This document shows positions 59,477-64,000 of a DNA stretch of 64,000 nucleotides, in pieces. The notes beneath the pieces were generated by a model, which had not been told where the DNA came from, made no database searches, and was given only the letters and a program-made list of their open reading frames with translations. The DNA is from Amycolatopsis sp. DSM 110486 (lineage in GTDB: Bacteria; Actinomycetota; Actinomycetes; Mycobacteriales; Pseudonocardiaceae). Within the stretch, counting starts at the first letter, position 1. Every line of letters starts with the position of its first letter. The position numbers were made by a program, and so were the translations under genes. The stretch lies in contig NZ_CP080519.1 of assembly GCF_019468465.1 (NCBI RefSeq), forward strand, positions 1,999,001-2,063,000, in the 5' to 3' direction.

Positions 59477-60124
59477 GTGTTCGAAGAGACGGTATTCGAA
59501 GAGGCCAGGGTCCCGGCCCATCAGATCCGCGCGCGCCACGACGACCGGACGATCCGCGTCTACCAGGCGTACTCACCGGAGATCGCCGACGCGGCGCTGG
59601 CGGCGGGCACGTTCGTGGCGCCGTTCAAGCGGGAGCGGATGACGTGGATCAAGCCGTCGTTCACGTGGATGGGCTACCGCTGCGGATGGGCGACCAAGCC
59701 CGGCCAGGAGCGCGCGCTGGCGTTGGACCTGACGCGCGAGGGCTTCGCCTGGGTGCTCGCCCACGCGGCGCTGAGCCACTTCGACCCGCGGGTGCACCGC
59801 GACGAGGCAGCGTGGAAGGCCGCGATGCGGACCAGCCCGGTCCGCGTGCAGTGGGACCCCGAGCGCGACGTGCACCACCGGCCGCTGCCGCACCGCTCGA
59901 TCCAGCTCGGGCTGAGCGGCGAGGCCGTGGACCGGTACGTGGGCGAGTGGATCACCGCGGTCACCGACGTCACGCCGGTCATGCGCGCCATCCGTGAGCA
60001 CCTCGCGAACGGACGCGTCACCGAAGCGCGGGCGCTGCTGCCGGCCGAGCCGCCGTACCCGTTGTCCGCCGAGTTGGCCGAGGCCGTGGATGCGACCAAG
60101 GAGAACGCGACCGAAGAGAATTAG
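59477..60124 (+). CDS. DUF4291 protein
   Basis: A 215-residue protein of family DUF4291, whose function is unknown. The family core is clear: HQIRARHDDRTIRVYQAYSP, then FKRERMTWIKPSFTWMGYRC and VQWDPERDVHHRPLPHRSIQ. The many conserved His, Arg and Trp residues suggest a nucleotide- or nucleic-acid-related active site (inference). GTG 59477 is the start but AGGAG lies only 1-2 bases before it, so a slightly different start is possible. It follows the ABC exporter by 54 bp and overlaps the small gene on the other strand by 4 bp. Confidence 0.87.
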   Translation: MFEETVFEEARVPAHQIRARHDDRTIRVYQAYSPEIADAALAAGTFVAPFKRERMTWIKPSFTWMGYRCGWATKPGQERALALDLTREGFAWVLAHAALSHFDPRVHRDEAAWKAAMRTSPVRVQWDPERDVHHRPLPHRSIQLGLSGEAVDRYVGEWITAVTDVTPVMRAIREHLANGRVTEARALLPAEPPYPLSAELAEAVDATKENATEEN

Positions 60125-60393
60125 GGCAGCTCACGCCAGGCCAGCTCGCCCCACCCGGCCGACGTGACCTCCGCCTCGGAGGCCCAGCGGACCGTGCCCG
60201 GGCGGACGTGGCTGTCCTGGTCGATGGACCAGTCGGGTTCGCAGGGTGCGACGTGCTCGAAGTCGTCGATGCCGGCGGGGGTGTGCCAGACCACACCGCA
60301 GGAGTCGCACATGAGGACGACCTTGCCGTTCTCGACGACCAGGGGGCGGATGAGCCCCTGGTCCCAGAACGAGGGACATTCGACGAGCCACAT
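60121..60393 (-). CDS. Small CxxC protein of unknown function
   Basis: A 90-residue soluble protein beginning MWLVECPSFWDQGLIRPLVV. One CDSC motif near 29-32 and a Trp-rich second half (VWHTPAGIDDFE, WASEAEVTSAGWGELAWREL) are seen. No known family was recognised. The single CxxC could bind metal with other ligands, or be redox active. It converges on DUF4291 with a 4-bp overlap. ATG 60393; codon bias matches the neighbourhood. Confidence 0.6.
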   Translation of the reverse strand: MWLVECPSFWDQGLIRPLVVENGKVVLMCDSCGVVWHTPAGIDDFEHVAPCEPDWSIDQDSHVRPGTVRWASEAEVTSAGWGELAWRELP

Positions 60394-60715
60394 CGTGCTG
60401 CACCACCTCGGAGCGCCAGGGCGGCCGCACAGCCGACGTGGGCCGCATCCTTCCGACAGTGCACCGGGTGGGCGTGAACGCGTGCGGGCGCCTCGGCGAA
60501 GGAGGCACCAACGTTGCCCGAAATGGTCGTGACCGGCGAATCTCCTCTACCTCAAACGTCCGCTCCTCGGGACACTTGATCGAGTCAGTGATCGATCCCC
60601 TAGTGCGCCAGGCCTCACAGAGGGCGGTTCCATCACACGGCCGTCACAGAGGGGGTTAGCCTGGTAGACGCATTAGCACAGACAAGATCGAGACGGATAG
60701 AGGCGAGCCCAAGCC
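60394..60715 (+). promoter_or_regulatory. Upstream region of kgd with direct repeats
   Basis: This 322-bp stretch has no gene and should hold the kgd promoter. TCACAGAGGG occurs twice (60615-60624 and 60644-60653) at 29-bp spacing, with ATCACACGGCC between. GATCGA also repeats near 60580-60595. A TTAGCCTGGTAGACGCATTAG-like stretch precedes the leader at 60656-60676. The direct repeats could be binding sites of a regulator of central carbon metabolism (inference). Confidence 0.4.
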
Positions 60716-63700
60716 GTGTCCAGCAGCAGCCCTGCGTCACAGTTCGGCCCTAACGAGTGGCTGGTCGAGGAAATGTACGACCAGTTCCTCGCGGACCCTT
60801 CCTCAGTCGATGCCGCCTGGCACGACTTCTTCGCAGACTTCAAGCCGACGCAGACGGCACAGGCGAAGGCCGACAGTGCGCGCCAGAGCGCGGCCACCAC
60901 TGCGGCCAGCGGAAACGGCCACGCGACCGAACCGTCCGCCAAGGCGGTCCAGAACGCCGAGTCGGCCGCCCGGCAGACGGCGCCGACCAAGCCGGCCGCG
61001 GCCCCCGCGCCGGCCCCGGCCCCGAAGAGCGCGCCCGCGAAGCCGGCTCCGAAGGCCGCCGAGAAGGCGCCCGCCGCCACGCCGGCGGCGAAGGAAGAGC
61101 CGGAGACCAAGCAGCTGCGCGGCGCTGCCGCGGCGATCGCGAAGAACATGGACGCGTCGCTGACGGTGCCCACCGCGACCAGCGTGCGCGCCGTCCCGGC
61201 GAAGCTGATGGCGGACAACCGCATCGTCATCAACAACCACCTCAACCGCACCCGCGGCGGCAAGATCTCCTTCACGCACCTCATCGGCTACGCCATGGTG
61301 CGGGCGCTGAAGGACTTCCCGAACATGAACCGGCACTACCAGCTGATCGACGGGAAGCCGTTCTCGGTCACGCCGGAACACGTGAACTTCGGCCTCGCCA
61401 TCGACATGAAGGGCAAGGAGGGTGCGCGCACTCTCGTCGTGGCCTCGGTCAAGGGTGTCGAGGACATGTCGTTCCTGCAGTTCTGGCAGGCCTACGAGGA
61501 CGTGATCAAGAAGGCCCGCAACAACAAGCTCACCGCCGACGACTTCGCCGGCACCACCATCTCGCTGACCAACCCGGGCGGCATCGGCACCAACCACTCG
61601 GTGCCGCGCCTGTCGGCCGGCCAGGGCGCGATCATCGGCGTCGGCGCCATGCAGTACCCGGCGGCGTTCGAGGGCACGAGCGAGAAGACGCTGGTCGACC
61701 TGGCCGTCAGCAAGATCATGACGCTGACGTCCACCTACGACCACCGCATCATCCAGGGCGCCGAGTCGGGCGAGTACCTCAAGCGCATCCACGAGCTGCT
61801 GCTCGGCGGCGACGGCTTCTACGACGACGTCTTCACCAGCCTGCGCCTGCCGTACGAGCCGATCCGCTGGGTCGCCGACATCCCCGAGGGCCCGGTCGAC
61901 AAGACCGCCCGCGTGATCGAGCTGATCGACGCGTTCCGCACGCGCGGCCACCTGATGGCCGACACGGACCCGCTTAACTACCGCCAGCGCAGCCACGTCG
62001 ACCTCGACGTCATCTCCCACGGCCTCACCCTCTGGGACCTCGACCGCGAGTTCCCGGTCGGCGGCTTCTCCGGCCAGGAGCGCATGACCCTGCGCGACAT
62101 CCTGGGCGTGCTGCGCAACTCGTACTGCCGCACCGTCGGCATCGAGTACACGCACATCCTCGACCCCGAGGAGCGGCGCTGGATCCAGGACCGCGTGGAG
62201 ATCCCGCACGAGAAGCCGGACTCCACCGTCCAGAAGTACGTGCTGTCGAAGCTCAACGCCGCCGAGGCGTTCGAGACCTTCCTGCAGACGAAGTACGTCG
62301 GCCAGAAGCGCTTCTCGCTGGAAGGCGGCGAGACGGCGATCCCGCTGCTCGACACGCTGCTGGACAAGGCCGCCGAGCACGAGCTCGACGAGGTCGTGAT
62401 CGGCATGCCGCACCGCGGCCGCCTCAACGTGCTGGCCAATATCGTCGGCAAGCCGATCAGCCAGATCTTCCAGGAGTTCGAGGGCAACCTCGACCCGGGC
62501 CAGGCCCACGGCTCCGGCGACGTGAAGTACCACCTCGGCGCCGAGGGCAAGTACTTCCGGATGTTCGGCGACGGCGAGACGAAGGTGTCGCTGGCCTCGA
62601 ACCCGTCGCACCTCGAGACGGTCGACCCGGTGCTCGAGGGCATCGTCCGCGCCAAGCAGGACATCCTCGACAAGGGCGACAGCGCCACCGGGGGCTACTC
62701 GGTACTGCCCGTCCTGATGCACGGCGACGCGGCCTTCGCGGGCCAGGGCGTCGTGGCCGAGACCCTGAACCTCGCGCTGCTGCGCGGCTACCGCACCGGC
62801 GGCACCGTGCACGTGATCGTGAACAACCAGGTCGGCTTCACCACCGCGCCCGAGCACTCGCGCTCGTCGCAGTACGCCACCGACGTCGCGAAGATGATCG
62901 GCTCGCCGATCTTCCACGTGAACGGCGACGACCCCGAAGCCGCCCACTGGGTGGCCAAGCTGGCCGTGGAGTACCGCCAGGCGTTTCACAAGGACGTGGT
63001 CATCGACCTGATCTGCTACCGCCGCCGCGGCCACAACGAGGGCGACGACCCCTCGATGACGCAGCCGGCGATGTACGACATCATCGACACCAAACGCTCG
63101 GTCCGGAAGACCTACACCGAGTCGCTGATCGGCCGCGGGGACATCTCCGTCGAAGAGGCCGAAGCCGCGCTGCGCGACTTCTCCAGCCAGCTGGAGCACG
63201 TCTTCAACGAGGTGCGCGAGCTCGAGAAGCACCCGGCGAAGGCGAGCCCCTCGGTCGAGGAAGAGCAGCAGGTGCCGGCGAAGGTCACCACTGCCGTCTC
63301 GCAGGAGGTCGTGGAGCGGATCGGCGACGCGTTCGTCAACGTCCCCGAGGGCTTCACCCCGCACCCGCGCGTGAAGCCGGTCATGGAGCGCCGCCACAAG
63401 ATGTCGCGCGAAGGCGACGTCGACTGGGCGTTCGGCGAGCTGCTCGCGTTCGGCTCCCTGGCGATGGAGGGCCGCCTGGTGCGACTGTCCGGCCAGGACT
63501 CGCGCCGCGGCACGTTCACGCAGCGGCACTCGGTGTTCATCGACCGCAAGACCGGCCAGGAGTACTCGCCGCTGCAGAACCTGGCCGAGGGCCAGGGCCG
63601 CGTGATGATCTACGACTCGGCGCTGTCGGAGTACGCGGCCGTCGGCTTCGAGTACGGCTACGCCGTGGCGAACCCCGAGTCGCTGGTCATGTGGGAAGCG

Positions 63701-64000
63701 CAGTTCGGTGACTTCGTCAACGGCGCGCAGACCGTGATCGACGAGTACATCTCCTCGGGCGAGGCCAAGTGGGGCCAGCGCTCCGACGTCGTGCTGCTGC
63801 TGCCGCACGGCCACGAGGGCCAGGGCCCGGACCACACGTCCGGGCGCATCGAGCGCTTCCTCTCGCTGTGCGCCGAGGGCTCGATGACCGTCGCCGTGCC
63901 GTCGACCCCGGCGAACTACTTCCACCTGCTGCGCCGCCACGCCCTCGACGGCATCCAGCGTCCGCTGGTGGTCTTCACGCCGAAGTCGATGCTGCGCAAC
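60716..64000 (+). CDS. kgd: Multifunctional 2-oxoglutarate metabolism enzyme (fused E2o-like/E1o), 3' end outside window
   Basis: The first 1095 codons of the actinobacterial fused 2-oxoglutarate dehydrogenase E1 / dihydrolipoamide succinyltransferase-like protein, which has about 1230 residues in mycobacteria. GTG 60716 starts [21 protein letters not shown] Pro/Ala/Lys-rich linker (about 45-135) joins to the E2-like domain, whose catalytic [14 protein letters not shown] is near 340. The E1 part has [20 protein letters not shown] (TPP-domain start), [18 protein letters not shown] and the PP motif [20 protein letters not shown]. It decarboxylates 2-oxoglutarate and transfers the succinyl group towards CoA within the TCA cycle. 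About 130 residues lie beyond base 64000. Confidence 0.95.
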   Translation, partial: MSSSSPASQFGPNEWLVEEMYDQFLADPSSVDAAWHDFFADFKPTQTAQAKADSARQSAATTAASGNGHATEPSAKAVQNAESAARQTAPTKPAAAPAPAPAPKSAPAKPAPKAAEKAPAATPAAKEEPETKQLRGAAAAIAKNMDASLTVPTATSVRAVPAKLMADNRIVINNHLNRTRGGKISFTHLIGYAMVRALKDFPNMNRHYQLIDGKPFSVTPEHVNFGLAIDMKGKEGARTLVVASVKGVEDMSFLQFWQAYEDVIKKARNNKLTADDFAGTTISLTNPGGIGTNHSVPRLSAGQGAIIGVGAMQYPAAFEGTSEKTLVDLAVSKIMTLTSTYDHRIIQGAESGEYLKRIHELLLGGDGFYDDVFTSLRLPYEPIRWVADIPEGPVDKTARVIELIDAFRTRGHLMADTDPLNYRQRSHVDLDVISHGLTLWDLDREFPVGGFSGQERMTLRDILGVLRNSYCRTVGIEYTHILDPEERRWIQDRVEIPHEKPDSTVQKYVLSKLNAAEAFETFLQTKYVGQKRFSLEGGETAIPLLDTLLDKAAEHELDEVVIGMPHRGRLNVLANIVGKPISQIFQEFEGNLDPGQAHGSGDVKYHLGAEGKYFRMFGDGETKVSLASNPSHLETVDPVLEGIVRAKQDILDKGDSATGGYSVLPVLMHGDAAFAGQGVVAETLNLALLRGYRTGGTVHVIVNNQVGFTTAPEHSRSSQYATDVAKMIGSPIFHVNGDDPEAAHWVAKLAVEYRQAFHKDVVIDLICYRRRGHNEGDDPSMTQPAMYDIIDTKRSVRKTYTESLIGRGDISVEEAEAALRDFSSQLEHVFNEVRELEKHPAKASPSVEEEQQVPAKVTTAVSQEVVERIGDAFVNVPEGFTPHPRVKPVMERRHKMSREGDVDWAFGELLAFGSLAMEGRLVRLSGQDSRRGTFTQRHSVFIDRKTGQEYSPLQNLAEGQGRVMIYDSALSEYAAVGFEYGYAVANPESLVMWEAQFGDFVNGAQTVIDEYISSGEAKWGQRSDVVLLLPHGHEGQGPDHTSGRIERFLSLCAEGSMTVAVPSTPANYFHLLRRHALDGIQRPLVVFTPKSMLRN

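Noticed and set aside
1..64000. tRNA, rRNA, insertion sequences and integrase genes
   Set aside because: No cloverleaf-like tRNA sequence, rRNA segment, transposase or integrase motif was found on either strand by reading.

Overview
The window is chromosomal DNA from a high-GC actinomycete, most likely a Pseudonocardiaceae member close to Amycolatopsis or Saccharopolyspora. The evidence is strong G/C bias at third codon positions, many GTG starts, a fused E2-E1 2-oxoglutarate decarboxylase (Kgd), a calerythrin-type EF-hand protein, paired metY-metX, and many TetR, GntR and PucR regulators. I see no rRNA, tRNA, CRISPR array, intact transposon or replication origin. Gene density is high, and several gene pairs overlap by 1-14 bp.

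Region 1-5 kb is a GABA / succinate semialdehyde / hydroxy-acid catabolic locus. gabD and a tartrate/malate-type decarboxylating dehydrogenase run leftwards, gabT and a DUF3830 gene run rightwards, and a palindromic operator candidate lies between them. From 5 to 10.3 kb come a winged-helix regulator, a 30-residue His-rich peptide gene with its own promoter, RBS and terminator, a GlcD-type FAD oxidase, an acetolactate-synthase-like TPP enzyme and a DHA2 exporter. From 10.5 to 13.1 kb is a two-gene module: an SPFH protein with a Gln-rich linker and a GYF-like tail, followed by a zinc-ribbon membrane protein with GPMPG repeats. From 13 to 16 kb are a DUF3761 lipoprotein, an FAD monooxygenase, and a RibD-type reductase whose 3' end is fused to a frameshifted quinone-oxidoreductase remnant. 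From 15.8 to 20.1 kb lie a 933-residue protein (NTPase-like cytosolic part, one TM helix, extracytoplasmic type I periplasmic-binding domain) and a divergent GntR / double-HTH pair.

From 20 to 34.5 kb lipid metabolism dominates: fadA-fadJ with a divergent double-TetR regulator, two acyl-CoA dehydrogenases behind an 18-bp palindrome, a PHA-synthase-like hydrolase and an SDR. LtrA, calerythrin, an iron-regulated siderophore-binding lipoprotein, a GNAT protein and methionine aminopeptidase sit among them. Around 35-36 kb two unrelated genes of opposite orientation have both lost their 5' ends at one junction. From 37.8 to 45.2 kb is a branched-chain acyl-CoA catabolic operon (acyl-CoA carboxylase beta and alpha subunits, acyl-CoA dehydrogenase), with a TetR gene 2 kb away; the same 16-bp operator lies upstream of both.

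From 45 to 55 kb are a secreted SGNH hydrolase, metY-metX, two VOC proteins, a PucR-type regulator and alanine dehydrogenase. A degenerate duplication of the PucR/FMN-oxidoreductase convergent junction flanks a short element that resembles another at 46.4 kb. From 55 kb to the end are a fused heterodimer-like ABC exporter, DUF4291, a small CxxC protein, and the first 1095 codons of kgd, which runs off the window.
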